A stretch of 64,000 nt of DNA from Parachitinimonas caeni (GTDB lineage Bacteria > Pseudomonadota > Gammaproteobacteria > Burkholderiales > Chitinimonadaceae). The DNA lies in NCBI RefSeq assembly GCF_030129945.1, contig NZ_JARRAF010000011.1, positions 90,785-154,784 of the forward strand, written 5' to 3'. Positions 8,710 through 18,440 of this stretch are shown here, one piece after another. A program made the translations under genes and the position numbers. The notes under the pieces are model-generated. The model was given only the letters and a program-made list of their open reading frames with translations. It was not told where the DNA came from and made no database searches. Every line of letters starts with the position of its first letter. Position 1 is the first letter of the stretch.

Positions 8710-10557
8710 ATGTCAAGGCACACTAACCCTACAGAGATTGCCCGTGAGACGCTCAAGCAATTGGCTTTGAGACGGATTACCCCTACGCCTGAACAATATC
8801 GTGAGATCTATAACGAAATTGCAGGGGTTGATGATAGTCAGGCCGGCCCGCACCCCCTCGTCAAGGCGCTGGTTCAGAATCTCAAGAAATTGCCAAAGAT
8901 GTCCCCTGAAGTGGAGAGGCATCTTGGGCAGATTGAGCAAGCGGCCATGGCTTACGAGTGGCAGCATATTCCACCGCTGGTTATCAAGTGTGTCGAGTTG
9001 CAAGGGGGGCAGGCCGCCCTTACTCGTACGTGGGCGGAGCTTATTCATGAGTTGATTACCCAATGGGAACGGCGTAGCCCCCACTACAACACCAAGAAAA
9101 AGAGCGAGACTTTAGGTAAGGTCTTGTTGAATTTTGGCAACTATCCGAGCTTGTTAAATGAGAAACTGGATGCCTTGCTTAGAGGATGGGCAGAGGGGGC
9201 GTCTGATTTGGTTGGGATTGAAACGGTCGAGCAAGCCGCTTCTGTAGACTTCGCCAGCGATCTTGCCTCGAGTGAGATGCCTGATTACGCAGGATCTCGC
9301 TTGCAGCCCTCCGGTGAGGCGCAGCCAGGAATGGACTGGCAGCCATGGCGGGAGATTTTGGTCCGAACCTTGCAGGTCGGTGTGGCGGACAGGTTGTCAC
9401 ACTACCCTGAATTGAAAGACGAGGCCGTCAGCTTGACCGAGGCAGTCACTGCAGTGACGAGCGAAAAGGGGTTGGATCATGTTGCGGTGAGGCTCAAAAA
9501 ATTCTGGATCAAGCTGGAACTGCAGACTGAGCGGGAGCAGCGTCTGACCAAGGGCTTGGTCAATCTGCTTATGCTATTGGTTGATAATCTGTCGGACCTG
9601 GTTGGTCAAGAAGCCTGGGTGACAGGGCAAATCGAGGTGGTCCGGGCCATGCTGGGAGAACAACTCAGCATGCGCCGCCTGTATGACATCGAAACTGGCT
9701 TCAAGGATGTGTTGTACAAGCAAGGCTTGTTGCGACATAGCCTGGATGAGGCGCAGGCCAAGCTCAAAGACATGATTGCCCTGTTCATTGATCGCCTGGG
9801 GTCTATGGCAGACAGCACAGGTGGTTATCACGACAAAGTCTCGGGTTACGCAGAAAAGATCCAGGCTGCCAGCGATATCCCGGCGCTCAAACAAGTGCTT
9901 GATGAGCTGATGCAGGATACGCGACACATGCAACTGGATATGAAGCGTTCTCATGATGAACTGGTTGCAGTGCGGCAACAGGCACAGACCGCCGAGCAGC
10001 GTATACACGAGCTTGAGTCTGAATTGCGTTCCATTAGCGAGAAGGTCAGGGAGGATCAGTTGACTGGGGCCCTGAATCGTCGAGGGCTGGATGATGCATT
10101 TTCGACTGAACTGGCTAGGGCATCTCGAAATGGTACGCCGTTGTGTCTGTCACTGCTGGATATTGACAACTTCAAAAAGCTCAACGACCGATTTGGTCAT
10201 CAGACTGGCGATGAGGCGCTGATCCATCTGGTCCGGGTGGTGAAAGAGACTATCCGTCCGACAGATCTGATTGCGCGCTATGGGGGGGAAGAATTTGTCA
10301 TCCTGTTGCCGGATACTCCGCTGGAAGAGGCGGAGAGCGTCATGCGGCGGGTTCAGCGGGATCTGACCAAGCGGTTCTTTCTCCACAACAACGAACGCAT
10401 CCTGATCACATTCAGCGCAGGGGTGACTATCTACTATCCTGGCGAATCGCAAGAGGATGCGATCGAGAGGGCGGATCAGGGAATGTATCAGGCCAAGAAA
10501 TCTGGCAAGAATCAGGTAGTCTCGGTACCTGGACAGGCGACGTCTTCAGCAGCCTAG
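8710..10557 (+). CDS. GGDEF-domain diguanylate cyclase with a large N-terminal helical region
   Basis: Predicted to make cyclic di-GMP from two GTP. The C-terminal GGDEF domain (about residues 440-610) has the active-site motif GGEEF at 525-529, DNFKKLNDRFGH for metal and GTP binding, and an inhibitory I-site RPTD five residues before the motif, so product inhibition is expected. The first 350 residues are mostly helical without an obvious sensor domain or membrane span, and a coiled-coil-like stretch (about 355-450, many Glu/Lys/Gln heptads) joins the halves. The protein is likely cytosolic. 615 residues; it stands alone with its own promoter. Confidence 0.9.
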   Translation: MSRHTNPTEIARETLKQLALRRITPTPEQYREIYNEIAGVDDSQAGPHPLVKALVQNLKKLPKMSPEVERHLGQIEQAAMAYEWQHIPPLVIKCVELQGGQAALTRTWAELIHELITQWERRSPHYNTKKKSETLGKVLLNFGNYPSLLNEKLDALLRGWAEGASDLVGIETVEQAASVDFASDLASSEMPDYAGSRLQPSGEAQPGMDWQPWREILVRTLQVGVADRLSHYPELKDEAVSLTEAVTAVTSEKGLDHVAVRLKKFWIKLELQTEREQRLTKGLVNLLMLLVDNLSDLVGQEAWVTGQIEVVRAMLGEQLSMRRLYDIETGFKDVLYKQGLLRHSLDEAQAKLKDMIALFIDRLGSMADSTGGYHDKVSGYAEKIQAASDIPALKQVLDELMQDTRHMQLDMKRSHDELVAVRQQAQTAEQRIHELESELRSISEKVREDQLTGALNRRGLDDAFSTELARASRNGTPLCLSLLDIDNFKKLNDRFGHQTGDEALIHLVRVVKETIRPTDLIARYGGEEFVILLPDTPLEEAESVMRRVQRDLTKRFFLHNNERILITFSAGVTIYYPGESQEDAIERADQGMYQAKKSGKNQVVSVPGQATSSAA

Positions 10558-10971
10558 CCTGGTTACCTTTTCAGTAGCTATTTGATTTCAATGAAAGCCA
10601 GTCGCTTCGAGCCTGTGCCAATTTTCTTCGTATCAGATCCCCATACACAAACTGTTTGCCCCGCTTGGCGTCGTTTGAAAGAGCGCTGACAGGATTTGTA
10701 GCTGAGCGCATGTCTGTTGGGCGTGAATGTTAATTTAGGCGCTGCGTCCAGTGCCCAATAGCTGAACCTCTACAAGGCCCGGATCTTGGGCCTTGGCTTA
10801 TTCTGATTCAAGTCTAACCCTATGGATGGGTCGAGTTTGGGGGCATAGCGTCGTTGGAGTTCGCTGACTTGGCCTGCTAGATCGCTCTCGCCCGGCTCAG
10901 CTTTGCCGCAAAACTTGACCCGGCGTGACCGGAAACAAAATGCCTACAGGGTCTGGAGCTGGTGCCGAGGC
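10558..10971. other. Intergenic region between diguanylate cyclase and trmL
   Basis: No gene is supportable. The right part (10828-10956) is a degraded copy of the dispersed repeat described separately. The left part shows nothing I recognise. Confidence 0.5.
10828..10956 (-). repeat. Dispersed repeat, copy E (degenerate)
   Basis: The right end read on the minus strand is CCAGACCCTGTAGGCATTTT, a divergent version of the family terminus. Inner sequence GGGTCGAGTTTGGGGG and a following GGAGTTCGCT match the interior of copy B (24512-24550). No left end was found, so this copy is partial. Confidence 0.55.
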
Positions 10972-11451
10972 TCAGCCGGCGCCGGCGTAACCAAGTTGGC
11001 GCCAGCCTTCATACACCGTAACGGCGACTGCATTGGATAAGTTCAAGCTGCGGTTATTCGGGCGCATCGGCAGGCGAAGCCAGTCGGCCTGAGGAAATTG
11101 CGCCAGTATTTCTTGCGGTAAGCCGCGGCTCTCCGGGCCGAACAGAACGGCATCGCCGGTCTTCCAGTCAAGATTTGCTGGCCCGCGGCTTCCCTTGGTG
11201 GTGCAAGGAAACAATCGCGAAGGCTGCACGGTTTGCAGAAAGCTAGCGAAGTCGGCATGACGATTCACCAGCGTAAGGTCGTGGTAGTCCAGTCCGGCAC
11301 GTCGTAAATGCTTGTCGTCAAAATTAAAGCCAAGCGGCTCAATAAGATGCAAGCGACAACCGGTATTTGCACACAGGCGGATGACATTGCCGCAATTCGG
11401 GCCAATTTCGGGCTCAAACAACACCACGTCGAACAAGAAGTCTGATTGCAT
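10972..11451 (-). CDS. trmL: tRNA (cytidine/uridine-34-2'-O)-methyltransferase TrmL
   Basis: SPOUT-fold (SpoU class) methyltransferase acting on the wobble base of tRNA-Leu isoacceptors. Motifs: [22 protein letters not shown] at the N-terminus, [10 protein letters not shown] (SAM-binding knot) and [18 protein letters not shown] near the C-terminus. 159 residues, the normal length for this minimal family. It stands alone, convergent with the diguanylate cyclase. Confidence 0.94.
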   Translation of the reverse strand: MQSDFLFDVVLFEPEIGPNCGNVIRLCANTGCRLHLIEPLGFNFDDKHLRRAGLDYHDLTLVNRHADFASFLQTVQPSRLFPCTTKGSRGPANLDWKTGDAVLFGPESRGLPQEILAQFPQADWLRLPMRPNNRSLNLSNAVAVTVYEGWRQLGYAGAG

Positions 11452-11501
11452 TGTAGGGCGGGGTCCTCATAAAACAGGCGGGCAGGGTAGCGGGTCCAGC
11501 C

Positions 11502-11990
11502 TCAGTCGTCTACCGGGAGCGTCATACCTTCTTTGACTTCCTCCATCACGACATAGCTGCGAGACTCAACCGCGCCGGGTAGCTTCAGCAGAATGTCACC
11601 AAGCAGCTTGCGATACTCGCTCATCTCGCCGATACGGGCCTTTATCAGATAGTCGAAGTCGCCCGATACCAGATGACACTCGACCACGTTGGGCAGCGCC
11701 AGCGCATCCCGTCGAAACGCTTCAAATAGATCACCGGATTTTACTGACAGGCGTAGTTCAACAAACACCAGTAGCCCAAGCCCAAGTGCTTTGGGATTCA
11801 GGCGGGCATAGTAGCCTTCAATGACACCCTCTCGCTCAAGGCGCTTTACCCGCTCGCTGCAGGGCGTTGTGGACAGACCAATCTTCTCTGCCAACTCTGT
11901 CATGGACATACGGCCATCAGCTTGCAGCAACCTGAGAATTTTTCGGTCAAGTCGATCAAGTTCTCTGACTGTCAGGGATTTTCTTCGCAT
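11502..11990 (-). CDS. Lrp/AsnC-family transcriptional regulator (DadR-like)
   Basis: A 162-residue protein with an N-terminal helix-turn-helix (LDRLDRKILRLLQADGRMS, then LAEKIGLSTTPCSERVKRLE) and a C-terminal RAM/Lrp ligand-binding domain (ECHLVSGDFDYLIKARI). It is close to Lrp proper, including the end RSYVVMEEVKEG. It is divergent from dadA-alr across 119 bases, so control of D-alanine/L-alanine catabolism is the natural inference, like DadR or Lrp at dad operons. Two 11-bp direct repeats lie in the shared upstream region. Confidence 0.92.
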   Translation of the reverse strand: MRRKSLTVRELDRLDRKILRLLQADGRMSMTELAEKIGLSTTPCSERVKRLEREGVIEGYYARLNPKALGLGLLVFVELRLSVKSGDLFEAFRRDALALPNVVECHLVSGDFDYLIKARIGEMSEYRKLLGDILLKLPGAVESRSYVVMEEVKEGMTLPVDD

Positions 11991-12003
11991 AACTGACCAT
12001 TCA

Positions 12004-12033
12004 TAAGATATTTTGCTAATAGTAAGATATTTT
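12004..12033. promoter_or_regulatory. Direct repeats between the Lrp-type regulator and dadA, candidate operator
   Basis: TAAGATATTTT occurs at 12004-12014 and again at 12023-12033, 19 bases start to start, in an AT-rich divergent promoter region. Binding of the Lrp-like regulator is an inference. Confidence 0.4.
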
Positions 12034-12109
12034 ATGAAAGCAATTACTGGAAAATAAGCAATAAACTAGCGGAAATTGCTTTTGTTGGTTTTGATGTGGA
12101 GGAATTGGC

Positions 12110-13414
12110 GTGAAAATTGCGGTGCTTGGAAGTGGTGTGATCGGGGTGAGCAGTGCTTATTACCTGGCCAAACAGGGGTTTGAGGTAGTGGTGGTTGATC
12201 GCCAGCCGGCACCGGCGGAGGAAACCAGTTTTGCCAATGCCGGGCAGATTTCTCCCGGGTATTCCGCCCCCTGGGCGGCGCCTGGCATCCCGTTGAAGGC
12301 CATGAAGTGGCTGTTTCAGCGTCATGCCCCTCTAGCCATGAAGTTGGACGGGAGCTTGTTCCAGTTGAGCTGGCTGGCCAAGATGCTATCTAACTGTACG
12401 CATGCTCGTTATGCCGTCAATAAAGAGCGGATGATGCGCTTGGCGGAATACAGCCGCGATGTTATCCGCGAATTGCGGCAGGACATTGGCCTGCAATATG
12501 AAGGGCGTGCGCAAGGTACTTTGCAGGTGTTCAGAACCCAGGCACAGCTGGATGCGGCACATAAGGATATTGCGGTTCTCAAGCAATGTGGTGTGCCCTA
12601 TCAATTGCTGACGCCACAGCAGTGCGTGGAATATGAGCCGGCTTTGGCTTTGGTTGCCAGCAAGCTGACAGGCGGCTTGCGTCTGCCAAACGATGAAACC
12701 GGTGATTGCCGTCTGTTTACTCAGGGCTTGGCGGAGGCCGCAAAGGCGCTTGGGGTGACTTTCCGTTTTGGCGAGACGATTCAGGCGGTCGAGATGGCTG
12801 GAGGAAAGGTGTCGGGCGTCCGCTTGGCCTCTGGGTTGCTGCATGCGGATGCCTATGTGCTGGCCTTGGGTAGCTACTCCACCTCGCTGGCTCGTCAGAT
12901 TGGACTGGATATTCCGGTCTATCCGGTTAAGGGCTACTCACTGACCGTGCCCATCACCGATTCCAATATGGCCCCTGTATCTACGGTTATGGATGAAACT
13001 TACAAAGTGGCCATTACCCGCTTTGACAACCGGATTCGGGTCGGTGGCATGGCGGAGCTGGCGGGCTTTGATCTTGGTTTGAACCCGCGCAGGCGCGAAA
13101 CGCTGGAGCTAGTAGTAGGGGATCTGTTCCCGAAAGGTGGGGATATCCCGGCGGCCAGCTTCTGGACGGGGCTGCGGCCAATGACCCCCGATGGCACGCC
13201 AATTCTCGGCCGGACGCCTATCGACAATCTGCTACTCAATACCGGACACGGCACGCTGGGCTGGACCATGGCTTGTGGTTCCGGTCGGGTACTGGCGGAT
13301 ATCGCGGCTGGACGCAGCCCGGAAATCCGTGCTGACGATCTGGCGATTGAACGCTATTTTCAAACTACCCCTATGCCATACCGGCCAAGCCAGGTTCAAA
13401 CCGCTGGCCGATAA
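12110..13414 (+). CDS. dadA: D-amino acid dehydrogenase, small subunit
   Basis: Membrane-associated FAD enzyme that oxidises D-alanine to pyruvate and ammonia, feeding electrons to quinone. The N-terminal [31 protein letters not shown] is the Rossmann FAD motif, followed by [25 protein letters not shown], typical of DadA; the C-terminal [17 protein letters not shown] is the second FAD contact. 434 residues against 432 in E. coli. Start is GTG at 12110 with GGAGG (12098-12102) in good position. Nine bases separate it from alr, so the two form a dad operon. Confidence 0.96.
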   Translation: MKIAVLGSGVIGVSSAYYLAKQGFEVVVVDRQPAPAEETSFANAGQISPGYSAPWAAPGIPLKAMKWLFQRHAPLAMKLDGSLFQLSWLAKMLSNCTHARYAVNKERMMRLAEYSRDVIRELRQDIGLQYEGRAQGTLQVFRTQAQLDAAHKDIAVLKQCGVPYQLLTPQQCVEYEPALALVASKLTGGLRLPNDETGDCRLFTQGLAEAAKALGVTFRFGETIQAVEMAGGKVSGVRLASGLLHADAYVLALGSYSTSLARQIGLDIPVYPVKGYSLTVPITDSNMAPVSTVMDETYKVAITRFDNRIRVGGMAELAGFDLGLNPRRRETLELVVGDLFPKGGDIPAASFWTGLRPMTPDGTPILGRTPIDNLLLNTGHGTLGWTMACGSGRVLADIAAGRSPEIRADDLAIERYFQTTPMPYRPSQVQTAGR

Positions 13415-13423
13415 GAGAAGTCC

Positions 13424-14500
13424 ATGTCCAGACCTGCTGTTGCAACAATTCGTTTAGATAACCTAAGACATAACTATCAGTTGGCCCGCCAACTACACGG
13501 TGGGCGGGCATTGGCTGTCGTTAAGGCCAATGCCTACGGTCATGGTGCCGTCGAATGCAGCCGGGCCTTGCTTGGCCTGGCCGATGGCTTTGGCGTTGCC
13601 TGCATTGAAGAAGCCCTGCAACTACGTGAGGCCGGAATCCAGGCGCCTATCCTGCTACTTGAGGGGTTTTTCTCTGAGGATGAGCTCCCACTGATCGCGC
13701 AGCATCGTCTGTGGACGGCGCTGCACTCCCCTGAGCAGCTGGCTATGCTGCAGGCATGGCCGGGAAAAGAACGCTTTCCAGTATGGCTGAAGCTCGACTC
13801 AGGAATGCATCGGCTGGGCTTTGATGTGGCAGGATTCCGCTCGGCTTTTGCGACTTTGCAGCAATTGGATTGTGTTGAAGACATCGTATTGATGTCGCAT
13901 TTTTCCCGTGCGGATGAATTAGCCTGTGATGATGCCGAACGCCAGACTGCCTTGTTTGACGAGGCGAGGCGCGGTTTGGAGTCCGAAGCCAGCTTGAGCA
14001 ACTCGGCGGGCATTCTTGCGCAGCCCCTTGCACAGCGCCAATGGGGGCGTCCCGGCATCATGCTGTACGGTGCAACCCCTCTGGATGGCGACCATGCTCT
14101 GGCCAGCCAGTTGCGGCCGGTCATGCAGTTGCAGTCTGAGGTGATTGCGTTGCATCGTGTGGCGGCTGGTGAGCCGATTGGTTACGGGCACCGTTGGGTG
14201 GCGCCGCGAGACACCTTGTTGGCAACGGTTGCCATGGGCTATGCCGATGGGTATCCACGCGCTACCGCCAATGGTTGCCCGGTTCTGGTGGACGGACAAT
14301 TGGCCAGCATTGCTGGCCGGGTGTCGATGGATATGATCATGGTCGATGTGACCGCCGTGGTGGATGCCCGTGTTGGCAGCAAGGTGTTGCTGTGGGGTGA
14401 GGCACTCAGGCCGGAGCTGGTTGCCGCCCACGCTGGGACCATTCCTTACGAGATGTTTTGTAATATCAAACGCGTGCGATTCGAGTATCAGGGTGGCTGA
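13424..14500 (+). CDS. alr: Alanine racemase (catabolic, DadX-type by context)
   Basis: PLP enzyme interconverting L- and D-alanine. The PLP lysine lies in LAVVKANAYGHG (about residue 34), and the C-terminal half has GYGHRWVAPRD, MGYADGYPR and GRVSMDMIMVDVT. 358 residues is normal. It lies directly after dadA: racemisation of L-alanine followed by oxidation of D-alanine. It may also supply D-alanine for peptidoglycan if no other alr exists, which this window cannot show. A terminator follows. Confidence 0.95.
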   Translation: MSRPAVATIRLDNLRHNYQLARQLHGGRALAVVKANAYGHGAVECSRALLGLADGFGVACIEEALQLREAGIQAPILLLEGFFSEDELPLIAQHRLWTALHSPEQLAMLQAWPGKERFPVWLKLDSGMHRLGFDVAGFRSAFATLQQLDCVEDIVLMSHFSRADELACDDAERQTALFDEARRGLESEASLSNSAGILAQPLAQRQWGRPGIMLYGATPLDGDHALASQLRPVMQLQSEVIALHRVAAGEPIGYGHRWVAPRDTLLATVAMGYADGYPRATANGCPVLVDGQLASIAGRVSMDMIMVDVTAVVDARVGSKVLLWGEALRPELVAAHAGTIPYEMFCNIKRVRFEYQGG

Positions 14501-14531
14501 GATGTTGGTTAGCCCAAAATACTGATGTGTG

Positions 14532-14557
14532 CAAAGGCCGGAGATTTCCGGCCTTTG
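14532..14557. terminator. Bidirectional terminator between alr and the acetyl-CoA hydrolase gene
   Basis: Ten-bp stem CAAAGGCCGG / CCGGCCTTTG with the 6-base loop AGATTT, between convergent genes. TTGTTGTT follows on the plus strand. Confidence 0.75.
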
Positions 14558-14576
14558 TTGTTCGTGGCGAGTAATG

Positions 14577-16700
14577 CTAGAAATTTCCGACGAAAAGCCG
14601 CTTCAGCAAGCCCAGCTTGATGTCATCGGTTTCATCAAGCCCTAACCTTTCCAGATAGCGTTCAGGCACCGGTTTGTCGTTGAACAGTCCCTTGAACAGG
14701 CTGCGCGCCAGCGATATCGGGCTGTCGGCAGCGTGCTTGAGTCGTTGCAGTGCACGGATGATGACTAGTTCATCCTCAGTAAAGTCTGTGCCAAAAGGGA
14801 AGTCTGGCAGCACGCCATTGTGCTGCCAGGGGCTGATCCGGTTCTCCAGAACTTCAGGCAAATTCAGACGCTGCTCTTCAGGGATCTGATAATTCGTCTC
14901 AATCTTGCCGTTTTCCTTGGCGGCGGCGAGCAGCTCATCCTGAAACCGGCTATCGGTAATAGCCAGAAGGCGCTTGATGACCTCGCTATCGCTGCGGCCG
15001 CGAAGATCGGCGACACCATACTCGGTAATCACCATGTCGCGCAGATGACGCGGAATGGTGGTGTGGGCGTAATTCCAGACGATGTTCGAGCGAACCTCCC
15101 CCTTGCTAAGACGTGTCGCACGCAGCATCAAAATAGAACGGGCACCTGGCAGGGCATGTGCCATGGCGACAAAGTTGTACTGCCCCCCGACGCCGGATAC
15201 CAACTGCCCCGAATCCAGGCTGTCCGACACAGCGGCGCCCAGCAGTGTCACCATCATCGTCGTATTAATGAACCGGGCATCGCGTCGTTGAATTCGTGCA
15301 ATCTGCTCCTGGCCATATAACTGATTGATATAGCCGATTCGGCTCATGCAGATCTTGCTGAGCTGCTCGCGCGGCATGTCGCGCAGGCGCTGATAAAAGT
15401 CACGAGGCCCAAGGAAGAAGCCGCCGTGCATGGCGGTGCCATGTTTAAGGCGATCGCCAAGGCAGTGCTCGACCAGGGCATCAAAGGCTTCGGGCAGGTC
15501 CAGACGCGATGACAACAGGCCATGCGTGCAGACGATCATGCCATCGCGCCAGCCAATCCCTTCCCGGAAGATGCCAAAGTGCACCAACCACTCCACATTG
15601 GCGGCAGTCAGTGGCGATTGGATCAGGCCGGCTTCCAGCAGCGCCATCAAGGTAACGGGCCGTACCTCTAGCGATATGCGCCCCTGATCCAGCAAGGTCT
15701 GCAACGGCGCATCACTAAAGACTTCGCGCTTGATGATGCCGGCTTCCATTAAATGCAGAAAGCCGTTGACCAGCATTTCGGAACAGCCATACAGCCCCAG
15801 ATCAAAGGGGCCGGTTTCGGCGGTGGTGGGAATCGTGCCGCCTGACAGTTCACAGAGCAGCTGGTTATAGCGCGCCGGCTCCTGATGGCGAACGATCAAA
15901 GCCTGGCATATGGCATCCCCTAATGAACCAATCCCGATCTGCAAGGTACCCCCATCCTTGACCAGGCTGCTGGCGTGAACGCCTATCGCGTAATCCTGGG
16001 CTGTTACTTTCATATTGGGTGGCGCAAAGAGATCATGTGTGGCTTTCGGATCCGTCACAATGAAGTTGAATAAGGCGGGGTCCACCTCCGCATCATTCGG
16101 CATATAGGGCAGTTGATCGTTGATAACCGCTACGGTCAGCACCTTACGCAGCGGCTCCGCACGCAGCAGGTCCAGCGCATCCAGTGTCACATCGGGGTTG
16201 GATGACAGGGAGAGGCGAAGTGTGTCGCCTTCGCCCTGTGCGGCAACGGCCTGTGCCAGGACGTTTACGCCGTTGAGCAGCATGTCGCGGGCGGCATGGC
16301 TGTAGTTGCTGTAAACGTAGTGCTGCTGGGCGTTGGCATTGTTGAGATATTCGCCGGTCTTCAGGAAAAATTCGCAAACCTCAACATTGCTCGGCAGACT
16401 GCCGTTGCGCAGATCGATGACATAGTCCAGATCGGGATAGTCGCCAAAGACGCGTTCTGCAAATGGCTCCAGAAAGCGCTTTTCCAGCTCGCTATGGCCT
16501 TGCGGGCGTTCCAGCGACAATGCGGTGAAAATGGTCAGATGCAGGACAGGGTTGTCTTTTACTCGCTGATACAGTGCATTGACGAAGGTATTGGGTTTGC
16601 CAATCCCCAGCGGGATGCCGAGAACGATCCGATTGCCTGTTTCGGTGATGACGGCATCTACAGCAGTTTCTATTGAATCAAAATAGTCTGGATGGGGCAT
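14577..16700 (-). CDS. Acetyl-CoA hydrolase/transferase family protein, long form
   Basis: CoA-transferase-superfamily protein of 707 residues. The N-terminal half holds RIVLGIPLGIGKPNTFVNAL; the centre has DGGTLQIGIGSLGDAI and later VSGVGGQYNFVAMAHALPGARSI; the C-terminal acetyl-CoA hydrolase domain contains ITEYGVADLRGRS, the family's most conserved segment. It probably hydrolyses or transfers CoA between acetyl-CoA and an organic acid; the true substrate cannot be read here. The frame runs further upstream into repeat copy D, but ATG at 16700 has GAGGA just upstream and begins MPHPDYFDS. Single gene, convergent with alr. Confidence 0.87.
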   Translation of the reverse strand: MPHPDYFDSIETAVDAVITETGNRIVLGIPLGIGKPNTFVNALYQRVKDNPVLHLTIFTALSLERPQGHSELEKRFLEPFAERVFGDYPDLDYVIDLRNGSLPSNVEVCEFFLKTGEYLNNANAQQHYVYSNYSHAARDMLLNGVNVLAQAVAAQGEGDTLRLSLSSNPDVTLDALDLLRAEPLRKVLTVAVINDQLPYMPNDAEVDPALFNFIVTDPKATHDLFAPPNMKVTAQDYAIGVHASSLVKDGGTLQIGIGSLGDAICQALIVRHQEPARYNQLLCELSGGTIPTTAETGPFDLGLYGCSEMLVNGFLHLMEAGIIKREVFSDAPLQTLLDQGRISLEVRPVTLMALLEAGLIQSPLTAANVEWLVHFGIFREGIGWRDGMIVCTHGLLSSRLDLPEAFDALVEHCLGDRLKHGTAMHGGFFLGPRDFYQRLRDMPREQLSKICMSRIGYINQLYGQEQIARIQRRDARFINTTMMVTLLGAAVSDSLDSGQLVSGVGGQYNFVAMAHALPGARSILMLRATRLSKGEVRSNIVWNYAHTTIPRHLRDMVITEYGVADLRGRSDSEVIKRLLAITDSRFQDELLAAAKENGKIETNYQIPEEQRLNLPEVLENRISPWQHNGVLPDFPFGTDFTEDELVIIRALQRLKHAADSPISLARSLFKGLFNDKPVPERYLERLGLDETDDIKLGLLKRLFVGNF

Positions 16701-16740
16701 GATGTCCTCTAGTGCGCAAACCGTGTGCCTCCACGATAGC

Positions 16741-17040
16741 AAACCATCGCAGAGTGGATTTGATCTGGAACAGGTTTGCGAAGCCTGTACGTGGGCTAAA
16801 CAAGCGATTCTTAACACCGCAGCCGGCCCAAAACCGGTGAAATTCTCTGGAGTGGGTTGGCTTTGTGGGAATGGTGTGGTTAGGGAGGCGTCTATTTTAG
16901 CTCGCTAAATCGCACTCGCTCTGCCCGCACGGTGGCTGGGGCTTTGCCCCTTACCCTACACGGCCTGCTTCTTAGGGGTATTGTCCTGTTCCGAAACTCG
17001 GCCCGGCGCGATCCGAAAATAAAATGCCAACAGTGCTTGG
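16741..17040 (-). repeat. Dispersed repeat, copy D (degenerate)
   Basis: GTGGGCTAAACAAGCGATT at 16791-16809 matches copy A (63946-63964) at 18 of 19 bases, followed by GGCCCAAAACCGG like the copy A inner arm. The right end, read on the minus strand, is AAGCACTGTTGGCATTTTAT (ending near 17037), next to GATCGCGCCGGGCCGAGTTT. It fills the gap between the acetyl-CoA hydrolase and alpha/beta-hydrolase genes and ends 17 bases before the latter's ATG. Confidence 0.65.
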
Positions 17041-17054
17041 CGATCAATCTTTTT

Positions 17055-17864
17055 ATGACGATGAATGATCCTGCTATAGAAATTATCAATGTCTCTGCCG
17101 TGTCGCATCGCGCCAATGCACCGGCTCTGCTATTTATCCACGGCGCTTATGCTGCTGCCTGGTGCTGGAATCAGGGATTCATGAGTTATCTGGCCGAATC
17201 CGGTTATGACTGCTATGCCCTGAGCCTGCGAGGGCATGGTGGAAGTGGTGGTCACGAAGTGTTGTCACTCGCGAGCCTGGACGACTTTCAGCGTGATATT
17301 GCCAAGGCGATAGAACAAATCGCACGGCCGGTTGTATTGATTGGTCATTCGATGGGCGGTTTCCTGGCGATGCGTCACGCACGCCAGCACCCGGTCGCCG
17401 GCTTGGCGTGCCTGGCCCCAGTGCCTCCGGAGGGATTGATAGGCTCCACCCTGCATCTGATGTGCTGGCATCCGGCCTTGTTGCTTGAATTGAACTGTGT
17501 GCAGTACGCAGGGCAGGCACCGCAATTAAGCAAGCTCAGAGACTTGCTGTTTTCGAGTGACTTGCCGGATGAGCGATTGTTGGCATTTGCCCGCCAGTTT
17601 CAGCGAGAGTCGGACCGAGCGATACTGGATCTGTCGATGCAGGCTATGAGTTATCTATGGACGGCCTGTCAGCGACCGCAATGTCCGTCTATCGTTCTGG
17701 GTGGGGGGGATGACGTGCTGATGCCCGCACATCAGATTCACTCCGCCGCCTGTGCGCTGGGTGTGCGGGCTGAGTTCATTTCGGGCGTGGCGCACGTCAT
17801 GATGTTGGACATGCGGTGGCAGCGGGTTGCGGAACGACTGAAGGTCTGGCTGGAGGCACTATAA
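17055..17864 (+). CDS. Alpha/beta hydrolase
   Basis: A 269-residue hydrolase of the alpha/beta fold. LLFIHGAYAAAWCWNQGF carries the oxyanion-hole HGA, VLIGHSMGG is the nucleophile elbow (catalytic Ser), and a late SGVAHVMMLD gives the His; the acid is likely the Asp in GGGDDVLMP. Closest in look to monoglyceride-lipase or lactonase-like enzymes; substrate unknown. Two in-frame ATGs (17055, 17061) are possible, with no strong ribosome binding site. The stop is adjacent to the start of the NlpC/P60 gene, so the two are probably co-translated. The upstream region is a copy of the dispersed repeat. Confidence 0.85.
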   Translation: MTMNDPAIEIINVSAVSHRANAPALLFIHGAYAAAWCWNQGFMSYLAESGYDCYALSLRGHGGSGGHEVLSLASLDDFQRDIAKAIEQIARPVVLIGHSMGGFLAMRHARQHPVAGLACLAPVPPEGLIGSTLHLMCWHPALLLELNCVQYAGQAPQLSKLRDLLFSSDLPDERLLAFARQFQRESDRAILDLSMQAMSYLWTACQRPQCPSIVLGGGDDVLMPAHQIHSAACALGVRAEFISGVAHVMMLDMRWQRVAERLKVWLEAL

Positions 17865-18368
17865 ATGCGATGGATGGCGGCCGTACTCTGCGCAATCATG
17901 CTGGTTGGCTGTGCCAGCAGCCCAACGCGGCCGCCCGTTGGGAAAACGAATCGTGTTGTCAGCAGGCCTGATGCACCGCAGATCAATCCTCACGAGGGCG
18001 CGCGGGAAATTGTGATGTATGCCTTGGGTTTGATTGACGTCGGTTATCAGTTTGGTGGGAAAAATCCTGAAAGCGGCTTGGACTGCAGTGGGATGGTCGC
18101 TTTCATTTTCAAGAATGCTTTGGGGTTGGTGCTTCCCCACAACGCGGCAGAAATTGCCCGAACGACCCGACCGATTGAGCGCAAACAACTGGCGGCCGGG
18201 GATCTGGTGTTTTTCAATACCCGCAACAAGCCGTTCTCGCACGTCGGCATCTACATCGGTGATGACAAATTCGTCCACGCACCGAGTACCAACGGGCGTA
18301 TCCGTATCGACTCCATGAAGGCGAACTACTTCGCGCAGCGCTACGAAGCCGCGCGAAGCGTATTTTGA
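17865..18368 (+). CDS. NlpC/P60 family lipoprotein, putative peptidoglycan endopeptidase
   Basis: A 167-residue exported lipoprotein: signal MRWMAAVLCAIMLVGC with lipobox LVGC, then an NlpC/P60 domain. The catalytic Cys is in GLDCSGMVAFIF, the first His in FSHVGIYIGDD and a second His in KFVHAPST. It resembles Spr/MepS-type D,L-endopeptidases that cut stem-peptide crosslinks during wall growth. The ATG follows immediately after the stop of the hydrolase gene. Confidence 0.9.
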   Translation: MRWMAAVLCAIMLVGCASSPTRPPVGKTNRVVSRPDAPQINPHEGAREIVMYALGLIDVGYQFGGKNPESGLDCSGMVAFIFKNALGLVLPHNAAEIARTTRPIERKQLAAGDLVFFNTRNKPFSHVGIYIGDDKFVHAPSTNGRIRIDSMKANYFAQRYEAARSVF

Positions 18369-18374
18369 TAAACA

Positions 18375-18424
18375 GCAAGGTAATTTGGCTTCACGCATTG
18401 CGACGCTGAAGAGCCTTACCTTGC
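18375..18424. terminator. Hairpin between convergent NlpC/P60 and tsaC-like genes
   Basis: Outer stem GCAAGGTAA / TTACCTTGC (9 bp), inner stem GGCTTCA / TGAAGaGCC with one bulge. No T tract on the plus side, so it may be a structured spacer rather than a terminator. Confidence 0.4.
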
Positions 18425-18440
18425 AACGCAACGGCAGAAC

